Shown piece by piece: positions 1 to 8,708 of a stretch of 64,000 nucleotides of DNA. Source of the DNA: Bacteroidota bacterium. GTDB lineage: Bacteria > Bacteroidota > Ignavibacteria > Ignavibacteriales > Ignavibacteriaceae. The DNA lies in assembly GCA_022573715.1 (NCBI GenBank), contig JACZTL010000003.1:93770-157769 (forward strand). The letters are read 5' to 3'. Every line of letters begins with the position of its first letter. Position 1 is the stretch's first letter. The position numbers were made by a program, and so were the translations under genes. The notes below the pieces were generated by a model. It saw nothing but the letters and a program-made list of their open reading frames with translations. It searched no databases and was not told where the DNA came from.

Positions 1-1241
1 TTGCTCAGCAATCTCTCTCTTTCGATATCCTTTTGTCTATAATAAGCTACCGAGTCCTTCAAAAATTCATCCGGGTTATTGATGTAATCGATCTGTCTGC
101 CAAATAATTTAATACCGTTAACCAATTTTGAATAACTGTTAAACAACGTTACTTTTTTATCATTATCAGGCTTGTATTCTTTGGGTAATGCTGAATATTT
201 GGCTTGTTGATAATAAACTTTTGCGGTGTCAAAATTCAATAAATCCATCTCATAAATTTCACCCAGTCTGTATTTAGCTATAGCTGAAAAGGGAGAGCCG
301 GGATATGTTGTATCTACTTTAATTAACAAATTTTTTGCATCTTGCAAATTATTTTTTTGCAATAATGTCAATCCTTTTTCAAGATCAATTTCAGGAAAGT
401 TTTCCGCATTTTTATCTTCAGACCTCATTTCATTTAATAAATTAATTGCTTCTTCTAATTTTTTTTCGTTTCTTAAACTTTTTGCCAATTCAATTTGTGC
501 GTTATAAATAATTGTATATTCTGAAGCAATATCAATTGCTTGCAAATATGCATTTTCGGCGTTTACATAATCTTTATTTTCAAAATATAAATTTCCCAAC
601 TCATACCATACTCTTGCATTCATATCTTCATCGTCAGAAATTCTCAAAAATTCATTAGCAGATTTAATCGCTGCAGTATAATCTTTTTGTTTAATCCGAT
701 AAGTTATTTCTTCTATAAATGCATTCTGCATAATTGTAGTTTCTTCATCTCTAATAGCATCCTGCTTAACAGATTCTAACGTTGCTAAACTTTGGTCCAC
801 CTGCATTAACCGTAATTGTGATTTGCCTATCCATAACCTGGCTTCCAAAATCAATTCACTTTCTGATTGTGTTGCAATCAATTCCTCAAATTTTCGTAAA
901 GCTTTTTGATAATTTTTTTCGTAATAAAATGATTTACCCAAAATCAAAAGTGCGTCATCAATATATTTTGAATCTGAATTGAATTGTAAAATTTTTGAAG
1001 CGCCTTTTACAACTTTTGCAAGCTGCTTCTTCGCAAATCCAGGAACTTTTAATTCTTCGGTGTCGAACAGATCTTTCCTTTGTGCGAGAATTAATTTTTC
1101 GGCTTTTTCAAATGTGGTTTTAACATTATAATATCTGTTAAAATATGTTGTAAAATTCCCCCAAGTTCCGCAACCCGAAATTATTAATAATATCGTGATG
1201 AAAGAAAGAAATATTTTTTGGTGTGATGTATACGATTTCAT
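1..1241 (-). CDS. TPR-repeat lipoprotein, 3' end beyond window
   Basis: The reading frame opens with ATG at 1241 and stays open to the left edge (about 413 codons visible), so the C-terminus is missing. The N-terminus (MKSYTSHQKIFLSFITILLI) is followed by ISGCGTW, a lipobox, so the protein is probably a lipoprotein anchored by the Cys near residue 23. The rest is helical repeat sequence with TPR-like motifs such as ALLILGKSFYYEKNYQKAL and VWYELGNLYFENKDYVNAE. TPR lipoproteins of this kind usually act as scaffolds at the outer membrane; the exact role cannot be read here. It begins 33 bases after glnB on the same strand and is probably cotranscribed with secA and glnB. Family call is firm, function unknown. 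Confidence 0.8.
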   Translation of the reverse strand, partial: MKSYTSHQKIFLSFITILLIISGCGTWGNFTTYFNRYYNVKTTFEKAEKLILAQRKDLFDTEELKVPGFAKKQLAKVVKGASKILQFNSDSKYIDDALLILGKSFYYEKNYQKALRKFEELIATQSESELILEARLWIGKSQLRLMQVDQSLATLESVKQDAIRDEETTIMQNAFIEEITYRIKQKDYTAAIKSANEFLRISDDEDMNARVWYELGNLYFENKDYVNAENAYLQAIDIASEYTIIYNAQIELAKSLRNEKKLEEAINLLNEMRSEDKNAENFPEIDLEKGLTLLQKNNLQDAKNLLIKVDTTYPGSPFSAIAKYRLGEIYEMDLLNFDTAKVYYQQAKYSALPKEYKPDNDKKVTLFNSYSKLVNGIKLFGRQIDYINNPDEFLKDSVAYYRQKDIERERLLS

Positions 1242-1274
1242 TTTAAAAGTTTTAGTGAAATATAAAATATTATT

Positions 1275-1628
<354 letters not shown>

Positions 1629-4600
1629 TTATCTTCCATGACAATGTTTGTATTTTTTTCCGCTTCCGCAAGGACAAGGATCATTTCTACCTATTTTTTC
1701 ATCCACTTTAATCGGTTTTTGCTTACCGCCGGCTACACTTTGACTCTGTGCCGCCCCTCTTGATAGTCCGATATTGTCCGTACTCTCTTTAAGTTCGGTC
1801 ATTCTTCCCGGCGAACTTTTCTTTCTTCTTTCCTGTATCTCTTCGGGTTCTTGAGGAAAAAATTTAAAACTAAAGAAAACTACTTCATTTCTTATTTGTT
1901 GTAAAAGATCAATAAATAATTTAAATGCTTCACCCTTATATTCCACGAGAGGATCTTTTTGACCGTAAGCCCTTAAACCTATACCTTCTTTTAAATCGTC
2001 CATTTCTCTTAAATGTTCTTTCCATTTCTGGTCAATAACACTTAATGTAGCATATTTTTCAAGCCTTGTCATCATATCATGCCCGAGCATTTCCTCTTTT
2101 TGGTTGTAGAATTTTTTTGCCTCATTCACAATTTTTTCCTTAATCCCTTCAACACCTAAATTTTCAAATTCATCTGCTTCTAATTGCATTTCAACAAGTA
2201 ATTTTTGCCTTATTTCTTCTTTGATAGCACCAACAAGTACATCATTATAATTCTGTTCTACAACATCTTGTACATATTCTTCAAGGTGTTCAAAAATTTC
2301 GCTTTTTAGTCTATCACCTTTTAACGCACGATTTCTTCTTGTATAAATAACTTCTCTTTGAGAGTTCATATTATCATCATATTCAAGAAGTCTTTTACGA
2401 ATAGCAAAGTTATTTTCTTCTACTTTCTTTTGTGCTCTTTCTACTGACTTTGTTATTAAAGGATGCTGAATTACCTCCCCTTCTTTTATTCCAATCCTTT
2501 GCATAACGGAAGACATTCTGTCGCTACCGAAAAGTCTCATAAGATCATCTTCCAACGAAAGATAAAATCTTGAACTTCCAGGATCACCTTGACGACCTGA
2601 ACGCCCTCTTAACTGCCGGTCAGTTCTTCTTGCTTCGTGCCTTTCCGTACCTATTATAAATAAGCCGCCCCTATCAACAACTCCTTTACCTAATTTAATG
2701 TCAGTCCCACGGCCGGCCATATTTGTTGCAATAGTTATAGCTCCAATTTCACCGGCGTGGGCAATAATTTCAGCTTCTCTTTGATGCTGTTTAGCATTGA
2801 GTACGTTATGTGCAATCCCTTTTCGTTTCAGCATTCTGCTAATAGTTTCAGAAGCATCTACTGAAGTTGTACCAACCAAAACAGGGCGTCCTTCCTTTTT
2901 TAAAGATTGTATTTCCTCAATAACAGCATTATACTTTTCACGTTTTGTTCTATAAACAGCATCATCCAAATCATCTCTTATAACAGGGTCATTAGTAGGA
3001 ATAACAATAACATCAAGTTTATATATTTCAAAGAACTCACCTTCTTCTGTCTCGGCAGTTCCTGTCATACCGGCTAATTTGTTGTACATTCTAAAGTAAT
3101 TTTGCAGAGTAATTGTCGCCATAGTTTGAGTATCTTTTTCTACTTTTACTCTTTCTTTTGCTTCAATGGCTTGATGTAACCCGTCAGAATATCTTCTGCC
3201 AGGTAGTACACGACCGCTGAACTCATCCACAATTGCAATTTTTCCATCTTCAGTAATTACGTATTCATCATCTTTCTCAAAAAGTGTGTAAGCTTTTAAT
3301 AATTGATTTATTGTGTGTATACGGTCACTGCTTTCTGAATATTTTGCATAAATTGCATCTTTCTTTTTAAGAATATCTCTTTCGGAAAGGGAGGAATCAT
3401 TTTCAAGTTTGTTAATTTCTGTTCCCAGATCAGGCAATACAAAAAAGTCTTTACCCATACTACTTCCTTTTGCAAGTTCTTCTCTGCCTTTATCTGTCAA
3501 ATCTATTGTATTATTTCTTTCATCGATGGCAAAATATACTTCATCATCAATTATATACATATTTTTTCCCTTCTCACGTAAAAATTCCATCTCAGTAGTT
3601 TGCATTAATTTTTTGTTAGCGGGTTCACTTAAAGTTTTTAAGAGTTTTTTGTTTTTGGGTAAACCTCTATATGCCCTTAACAGCTTAATCCCAGCATCTC
3701 TTATATCATCCTTTGAGTTTTCGTTTGCAAGTAATTTATCAGCTTCTTGTACAATCTGTGCGACTAAATTGGATTGAAGACGAAAAAGTCTTTCTACTTT
3801 AGGTTTCATTTCGTCAAACCGCTGATCATCCTCTTCAACAGGTCCGGAAATAATTAATGGTGTTCGTGCTTCATCAATTAAGACTGAATCCACCTCATCA
3901 ACTATTGCATAATTATATTCTCGTTGCACTTGATTATCAGGGTCAATAGACATATTGTCTCTAAGATAATCGAATCCAAATTCATTATTCGTTCCGTAAG
4001 TAATATCACATTGGTATTGTTTTTTTCTTTCTGAAGGATCCATTGTATTAATTATAACACCAACTGTAAGCCCGTGAAATTTAAATACCTCTCCCATCCA
4101 TTCACAGTCTCTTTCTGCAAGGTAATCATTAACAGTAACAAGATGTACACCTTTGCCTGTAAGAGCATTTAAATATAGGGGCATTGTTGCAACAAGGGTT
4201 TTACCTTCACCGGTTGCCATTTCCGCAATTTTGCCCTGATGAAGAATTATAGCACCCATCAGTTGTACATCATATGGAACCATGTTCCAATCCACTTTTG
4301 TGCCCCTAACAATTATAGTTTTACCTAGTAATCTTATACACGTAAATTTTATTACAGCATAAGCTTCTGGAAGAATTTCATCTAAAATAGATTCATAAGT
4401 TTCATTAAGTTCTTCTTCCAAAGAATCTAATTCATCATAAATTTTTTGTCTGTCAAAATCTTCATCGGATTGAAGCTGCTTGTTAAGTTCTTCAATTTTA
4501 TTTCTAAGTTCAGATGTTTCGTTTTGAATTTTTTCTTTAAATTCTAAAGTTTTCTGTCTTAATTCATCATCCGATATATCTTTTATTTTTTCGTATTCTT

Positions 4601-4685
4601 GATTTATTTCATCTACGATGGGTGATAATTCTTTTAGATTTTTAGCATGTTTATCACCAAATAATTTTTTTACAATATTAAGCAT
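1629..4685 (-). CDS. secA: Preprotein translocase ATPase SecA
   Basis: SecA drives export of unfolded preproteins through SecYEG. Visible landmarks are the Walker A motif MATGEGKTLVA (GEGKT near residues 159-163), DEVDSVLIDEARTPLIISGP, TNMAGRGTDIKLG, the arginine-finger region QLRGRSGRQGDPG, and the C-terminal zinc-binding SEC-C motif NDPCPCGSGKKYKHCHG. At 1018 residues it is longer than the about 900 of E. coli. Part of the excess is an acidic coiled-coil insertion near residues 55-100, as in Bacteroidota-type SecA. The frame opens further upstream (TTG at 4748), but MLNIVKKLFGDKHAKN at 4685 is the family start, with GGAG 12 bases before it. secA leads a tight run with glnB and the TPR lipoprotein gene. 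Confidence 0.97.
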   Translation of the reverse strand: MLNIVKKLFGDKHAKNLKELSPIVDEINQEYEKIKDISDDELRQKTLEFKEKIQNETSELRNKIEELNKQLQSDEDFDRQKIYDELDSLEEELNETYESILDEILPEAYAVIKFTCIRLLGKTIIVRGTKVDWNMVPYDVQLMGAIILHQGKIAEMATGEGKTLVATMPLYLNALTGKGVHLVTVNDYLAERDCEWMGEVFKFHGLTVGVIINTMDPSERKKQYQCDITYGTNNEFGFDYLRDNMSIDPDNQVQREYNYAIVDEVDSVLIDEARTPLIISGPVEEDDQRFDEMKPKVERLFRLQSNLVAQIVQEADKLLANENSKDDIRDAGIKLLRAYRGLPKNKKLLKTLSEPANKKLMQTTEMEFLREKGKNMYIIDDEVYFAIDERNNTIDLTDKGREELAKGSSMGKDFFVLPDLGTEINKLENDSSLSERDILKKKDAIYAKYSESSDRIHTINQLLKAYTLFEKDDEYVITEDGKIAIVDEFSGRVLPGRRYSDGLHQAIEAKERVKVEKDTQTMATITLQNYFRMYNKLAGMTGTAETEEGEFFEIYKLDVIVIPTNDPVIRDDLDDAVYRTKREKYNAVIEEIQSLKKEGRPVLVGTTSVDASETISRMLKRKGIAHNVLNAKQHQREAEIIAHAGEIGAITIATNMAGRGTDIKLGKGVVDRGGLFIIGTERHEARRTDRQLRGRSGRQGDPGSSRFYLSLEDDLMRLFGSDRMSSVMQRIGIKEGEVIQHPLITKSVERAQKKVEENNFAIRKRLLEYDDNMNSQREVIYTRRNRALKGDRLKSEIFEHLEEYVQDVVEQNYNDVLVGAIKEEIRQKLLVEMQLEADEFENLGVEGIKEKIVNEAKKFYNQKEEMLGHDMMTRLEKYATLSVIDQKWKEHLREMDDLKEGIGLRAYGQKDPLVEYKGEAFKLFIDLLQQIRNEVVFFSFKFFPQEPEEIQERRKKSSPGRMTELKESTDNIGLSRGAAQSQSVAGGKQKPIKVDEKIGRNDPCPCGSGKKYKHCHGR

Positions 4686-4796
4686 TATAGTACTATTCTC
4701 CGTTAATAAATAAGAATTAAAATTAATGATTGAGGTTTTGAAATGCAATTATGGAATTGATGATTTAGACCGTTTAAGTATTTTTTTTAAATAATT

Positions 4797-5270
4797 CTAT
4801 TTAAAATAAATCATCTTTTGAGTTCTCGTTCCTAAATTGGTCTTCAATTGATATATATATAACCCAGGAATTAATTTGTTTGTGTCAAATTTTAGGTGAT
4901 ATTCACCGGGATTTTTTGTAGTGCTTACAAGAGTTTTTAATTTGGTGCCCAATAGGTTGTATAAATTTAGCTCAACATAAGTTTTGGATGGAAGATAATA
5001 TTTTATTAATGTTAGATGGTTTAGCGGTGTAGGATATTTTTTGTTTAATTCAAAATCAGAATATTTAAAAGTAAAATTATTTTTATAGTTTCTAACATCA
5101 ACCTTATTTATTTGCAAATCCAACAGTCTCTTATTTGCAAATATTTTGTTTAAATATAAAGTGTTGATTTTATGAGTCTTTGAAATTGAAACAAGATTAG
5201 AATTGTTATCGGCTTTAGCATAAAATACAAAACTTAAAATAATTAGCGATATGATAAATAACTTTTTCAT
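4797..5270 (-). CDS. Small secreted protein consisting mainly of a type IX sorting domain
   Basis: This 157-residue protein has a signal peptide (MKKLFIISLIILSFVFYAKA) and a C-terminal region of about 80 residues matching the Por/type IX secretion sorting domain: a TP.N....I.Y box, then VELNLYNLLGTKLKTLV, GEYHLKFDTNKLIPGLYIYQ and TQKMIYFK. Between them lie only about 60 residues with no recognisable passenger domain. In the known system this domain directs export across the outer membrane, followed by removal of the domain and anchoring. The frame opens upstream to 5354, but that extension runs through the terminator of the preceding gene, so the ATG at 5270 before the signal peptide is preferred. 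It could be a small adhesin-like product or a decayed gene that kept its tail. Confidence 0.8.
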   Translation of the reverse strand: MKKLFIISLIILSFVFYAKADNNSNLVSISKTHKINTLYLNKIFANKRLLDLQINKVDVRNYKNNFTFKYSDFELNKKYPTPLNHLTLIKYYLPSKTYVELNLYNLLGTKLKTLVSTTKNPGEYHLKFDTNKLIPGLYIYQLKTNLGTRTQKMIYFK

Positions 5271-5314
5271 TGTAATTTCTTTTCTTGTACAGTTTTTCAG
5301 CTCAAAAGTTCCAT

Positions 5315-5349
5315 AAAAAACCCTTTGAAATAAATTCATTTCCAAAGGG
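5315..5349 (-). terminator. Rho-independent terminator after the DUF3467 gene
   Basis: On the minus strand CCCTTTG.AAAT pairs with ATTTCAAAGGG (11 pairs, one bulged base, six-base loop) and is followed directly by TTTTTT. It lies 15 bases after the DUF3467 stop and separates that operon from the T9SS-tail gene. Confidence 0.8.
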
Positions 5350-5364
5350 CACAAATTTAATTGT

Positions 5365-5688
5365 TTAATTTACTTTTTCATTTACAGGGGGTACAAATCC
5401 AAAATGTTGATCGGCAAGTGTATTAATAGATATTTCACCGAATCTTTTTTCGTATTTATCTATATTATCTTTTAAAGCCATCAAAAGCATTTTTGCGTGC
5501 TGAGGAGTAGTAATAATTCTAGCATATACTTTTGCTTTAGGAACTCCCGGTACTATCCTTGTAAAATCAATAATAAACTCAGCTGGTGAATGTGTTATTA
5601 TTGCTAAATTAGAATAAATACCCTCGGCTTCTTTTTCACCAAGCTCAATATTTATTTGCTGTCCCTGTGGATTATTATTTTGATTCAT
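5365..5688 (-). CDS. DUF3467 family protein
   Basis: This small soluble protein (107 residues) matches the DUF3467 pattern as I know it: an N-terminal INIELGEKEAEGIYSNLAI segment, the core SPAEFIIDFTRIVPG, then AKVYARIITTPQHAKMLLMA and LKDNIDKYEKRFG. The family is widespread in bacteria and archaea, about 100 residues long, and has no established function. There is no signal peptide or membrane segment. It starts 27 bases after the TPR gene on the same strand, so the two are probably cotranscribed, and a clear terminator follows it. Confidence 0.85.
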   Translation of the reverse strand: MNQNNNPQGQQINIELGEKEAEGIYSNLAIITHSPAEFIIDFTRIVPGVPKAKVYARIITTPQHAKMLLMALKDNIDKYEKRFGEISINTLADQHFGFVPPVNEKVN

Positions 5689-5715
5689 AATTACCTATAA
5701 TTTAAAACTTAATTT

Positions 5716-7080
5716 CTATCTTAATGAGTCAGATTTATTGAAAGCGTTTTCTGCATCATTTGTTTTACCTAATCTAGCATAAACTTTTCCTAAAGTTTCC
5801 CAGATAGCGGCTTCTTTATCATTTAATTGAATTACTTTTTCTAAATATGGTAATGCAGCTTCATATTTAGCTTTAAATTTATCTGTTTGAACTTCTTGAT
5901 CCTGCTCAGATTTCCTAATTTCATCACCCCATTGTACATAAACTACACCAAGATTGTAAATTGCATTTTCATAATTTGCATCAATTTTTTCAGCAGCTTT
6001 AAATTGCTCAATTGCTTCAACATATTTTTTAGAACCTAATAATAATACACCATAGTTATAATGATAATATTTATTCTCCGGTTGCCTTTCAACACCTTCT
6101 TTAAAAGCATTTATGGCAACATCAGTTTTGTTAGCCCCGATGTAGCTGTTTGAAAGTGCTAAAAGTATATTAGAATCTGATGGAAAAGCTTTTTTTCCGG
6201 CTTCCAAAATCTCTATAGCTTTGTCATACATTTTTATATATGCGACACTATCTTCAGAATTTTTTGTAGAAATAAATTTTGATTGTAATGTTTTTGCTTT
6301 ATTATAATAAATATTGCCCAAAAATCTATAACCGTCTTTTGAATTTCTTTTGTCTATTATAGTTTGTAAAGGTTCTATTGCTTCATCATATCTTTGTGCA
6401 TTTAGTAATACAAAAGCTAAATTTCTATGAGTATCAATAGAATCAGGTTCAATTTTAACTGCAGTTTTGAAAGATTCAGTAGATATTTCATAATAATATG
6501 TTGTCCCTAATCCTAGGGAGCTATCCATACTAGTTTTTTGAGCATCAGAAATTTGGGTATAACCTACAGCTTTATCTTTGTCAAAATATATGTTTAAATT
6601 AAAATTGTTATAGATATACATTTTGGTACTAATGTTTTCATATCTGCTTTCGACAATTTTATCTGGCTGACCTAACCAATTAATAACTGTTGAAGAATTT
6701 TCACCCATTAGACGTTCATTAGGCTTATTTCCTTTCTGGAAATATTTTACACCTTTATTAAAAAAAATAGCCCATGTATTAAATTTATCTGCAGTTATTT
6801 CTTTTTCGTATTCATCATCGATAGCTAAACTTTTGTTATAAGCATCTAACATTTCATCAATTTTATTTAATTTGCCATAGACAAAACCCATTAAATAATA
6901 GCCCTCATTACTTTCAGGATCATTTGCAATTTCTTTTTTTAATAATTCAAGTGCTTTTTTATAATCTTTCAATTGAATTGCCATTTTTGCTGCTGTTGTA
7001 TATGGTGATCCTAAAGCAATATTTGAAAACAAAAAGGCTGTTAATAATATTGAAATTATGACTAATTTAGTTGGCTTCAT
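5716..7080 (-). CDS. Secreted TPR protein with a BamE-like inserted segment
   Basis: The 454-residue product has a signal peptide (MKPTKLVIISILLTAFLFSN, likely cut near residue 24) and TPR units before and after a central stretch, for example KDYKKALELLKKEIANDPES, RYDEAIEPLQTIID and KKYVEAIEQFKAAEKIDANY. Residues about 128-178 are not TPR: TVINWLGQPDKIVES, then KMYIYNNFNLNIYFDKDKAV, a pattern resembling the small SmpA/OmlA/BamE fold (LGxP, then an aromatic strand and a FDxxxxV strand). That resemblance is by eye only. The protein is expected in the periplasm or on the cell surface as a protein-interaction scaffold. AGAG precedes the ATG. It is the first gene of an operon with the DUF3467 gene and diverges from adenosine deaminase. 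Confidence 0.85.
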   Translation of the reverse strand: MKPTKLVIISILLTAFLFSNIALGSPYTTAAKMAIQLKDYKKALELLKKEIANDPESNEGYYLMGFVYGKLNKIDEMLDAYNKSLAIDDEYEKEITADKFNTWAIFFNKGVKYFQKGNKPNERLMGENSSTVINWLGQPDKIVESRYENISTKMYIYNNFNLNIYFDKDKAVGYTQISDAQKTSMDSSLGLGTTYYYEISTESFKTAVKIEPDSIDTHRNLAFVLLNAQRYDEAIEPLQTIIDKRNSKDGYRFLGNIYYNKAKTLQSKFISTKNSEDSVAYIKMYDKAIEILEAGKKAFPSDSNILLALSNSYIGANKTDVAINAFKEGVERQPENKYYHYNYGVLLLGSKKYVEAIEQFKAAEKIDANYENAIYNLGVVYVQWGDEIRKSEQDQEVQTDKFKAKYEAALPYLEKVIQLNDKEAAIWETLGKVYARLGKTNDAENAFNKSDSLR

Positions 7081-7118
7081 TCTAATCTCTATTGAATTCT
7101 AATTTTTTTTATAACATA

Positions 7119-7149
7119 TAAAATTAATATAATATTGGTCTATAATCAA
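7119..7149 (-). promoter_or_regulatory. Candidate promoter for the TPR gene (TTG-N20-TAATTTTA)
   Basis: On the minus strand TTG (7149-7147) is followed after exactly 20 bases by TAATTTTA (7126-7119), one mismatch from the Bacteroidota -7 box TAnnTTTG. It lies about 40 bases upstream of the TPR start. The spacer is very AT-rich, so a chance match is possible. Confidence 0.35.
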
Positions 7150-7220
7150 TAATTTACATTTTATAATAATTATAATTCTTTTTTGTTCCATAGCAAATCA
7201 AAATCGTGTTAGTCAATAAA

Positions 7221-7251
7221 TTGCTTTTACTTACTTAAAAGGATATTTTTG
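7221..7251 (+). promoter_or_regulatory. Candidate promoter for the adenosine deaminase operon (TTG-N20-TATTTTTG)
   Basis: TTG (7221-7223), a 20-base spacer and TATTTTTG (7244-7251) match the Bacteroidota vegetative pattern TTG-N19..21-TAnnTTTG fully. The start codon is about 20 bases downstream with AGAGG between, giving a short leader. This is pattern matching only. Confidence 0.5.
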
Positions 7252-7271
7252 AACTTAAAAGAGAGGTTAAA

Positions 7272-8387
7272 TTGACAAATGAAGAAGTAATCAGATCCAT
7301 TCCAAAAGTACTTTTACATGATCATCTTGACGGGGGATTAAGACCAAAAACTATAATTGAACTTGCAAATGATTTGAAGTATAAAAAGCTTCCGACTGAA
7401 GATCCTGGAGAATTAGCTGTTTGGTTTCATAGAGGAGCTAATAAAGGAAACCTTGCTGAATATCTTCAGGGTTTTGAACATACTTGCTCGGTAATGCAAA
7501 GTAAAGAAAGTCTCGAAAGAGTAGCTTATGAAATGATGGAAGATATGAAAAAAGACGGAGTTTGCTATGTTGAGACTAGATTTGCTCCGGTTTTTCATAC
7601 GTCCAAAGATCTTTATCAAGAAGATATTGTAAACGCCGTAATAACTGGATTAAAAAAGGGGAAGAAAGATTTTGGTGTCGGTTACGGACTTATATTATGT
7701 GGTATGCGTAATATGATAGACACGTTAGACGTAGCTGAATTGGCAGTAAATTTCAGGCATCGCGGAGTTGTTGGTTTTGATCTTGCCGGTGAAGAAGGTG
7801 GATATCCACCTAAAAAACACATAGAAGCTTTCCATTTTATTCAGAGAGAAAATTTTAACATTACAATTCACGCAGGTGAGGGATTCGGGAAAGAATCTAT
7901 ATGGCAGGCAATTCAGTGGTGCGGTGCTCATCGAATTGGACACGCAACTCATTTAAAAGATGATTTCGCTTTTGACAGTGAAGGTAATGTTGTTGGTTTG
8001 GGTGATTTAGCACAATACGTGCTTGATAAAAGAATACCCTTAGAAATTTGTTTACTCAGTAATATACATACAGGCGCTATTGATAAAATAGAAAATCATC
8101 CTTTTGGAATTTTGTTTAAAAATAAATTTAGGGTTACTATAAATACAGATGACAGACTGATGAGCGATACCACAATGACTAAAGAATTTTTAACAGCAAT
8201 TGAACACTTCAATCTTAACTTAGAAGATATTGAAAAAATAACACTCAATTCAATGAAATCAGCATTTATTCCTTATAATGAGCGTCTTGACTTCATATAC
8301 AATACTATAAAACCAGGATATGCAAATATTAGGGGACGATTACTTTCATTTAAAAAGAATACAGGGATCCATGAAAAAATTATTTAG
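7272..8387 (+). CDS. add: Adenosine deaminase
   Basis: This metal-dependent hydrolase of the ADA family (371 residues) should convert adenosine to inosine in purine salvage. The metal and catalytic residues are all present: HDHLDGG (His16, His18), IHAGEG (His and the catalytic Glu), RIGHATHL (His) and NTDDRLMSDT (the Asp pair). It is somewhat longer than the usual 330-350 residues. The start is TTG, preceded by AGAGG with a five-base gap; the next ATG lies far inside, after the essential first metal motif, so TTG is required. It heads a plus-strand run with a small unknown gene and hutU. Substrate is inferred from the family; related AMP or adenine deaminases are less likely. Confidence 0.9.
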   Translation: MTNEEVIRSIPKVLLHDHLDGGLRPKTIIELANDLKYKKLPTEDPGELAVWFHRGANKGNLAEYLQGFEHTCSVMQSKESLERVAYEMMEDMKKDGVCYVETRFAPVFHTSKDLYQEDIVNAVITGLKKGKKDFGVGYGLILCGMRNMIDTLDVAELAVNFRHRGVVGFDLAGEEGGYPPKKHIEAFHFIQRENFNITIHAGEGFGKESIWQAIQWCGAHRIGHATHLKDDFAFDSEGNVVGLGDLAQYVLDKRIPLEICLLSNIHTGAIDKIENHPFGILFKNKFRVTINTDDRLMSDTTMTKEFLTAIEHFNLNLEDIEKITLNSMKSAFIPYNERLDFIYNTIKPGYANIRGRLLSFKKNTGIHEKII

Positions 8388-8706
8388 AAATTATGATTAT
8401 AAGTTTGATAAAAATGATCTAAAAATTTTAAAAACATTTTGTAAACAAGCTTTAAAACAAATTGAGGGTGATAATAGATTTTATTCTGAAATTAGAAGTT
8501 TTACATCAATATTAGAAAAGTTAGATACCGGAGATGAAATTATTAAGCTAACAAAAGACGAAAGCACAAAACTTAAAAATCAGTTAAAACAAAATCTTCA
8601 ATATTTAAAGAAAGAATTAGCAAAGAGCTGGTTTATAAAAAAAATGCTTTATCGTTCAATGGTAAATCAATATTCAAATATTATTGAAAAACACTTTAGG
8701 GTATAA
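8371..8706 (+). CDS. Small hypothetical protein between add and hutU
   Basis: This 111-residue, Lys-rich, largely helical protein ([20 protein letters not shown]...) has no signal peptide or membrane segment and I do not recognise its family. The frame opens further upstream at 8320, inside add, but the ATG at 8371 follows AGGG closely and leaves only a 17-base overlap with the add stop, so it is preferred. The stop lies two bases before the hutU start. The tight packing suggests cotranscription and translational coupling with both neighbours. Confidence 0.65.
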   Translation: MKKLFRNYDYKFDKNDLKILKTFCKQALKQIEGDNRFYSEIRSFTSILEKLDTGDEIIKLTKDESTKLKNQLKQNLQYLKKELAKSWFIKKMLYRSMVNQYSNIIEKHFRV

Positions 8707-8708
8707 TA

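Noticed and set aside
4686..4748. N-terminal extension of secA from TTG at 4748
   Set aside because: No family similarity; MLNIVKKLFG at 4685 is the canonical start with a ribosome binding site.
5271..5354. N-terminal extension of the T9SS-tail gene (MCPLEMNLFQ...)
   Set aside because: It runs through the terminator hairpin of the DUF3467 gene, and the signal peptide begins at the internal Met (5270).
7413..7952. Minus-strand open frames inside the adenosine deaminase gene
   Set aside because: They are shadows opposite a gene with all catalytic motifs; no ribosome binding site or family match.
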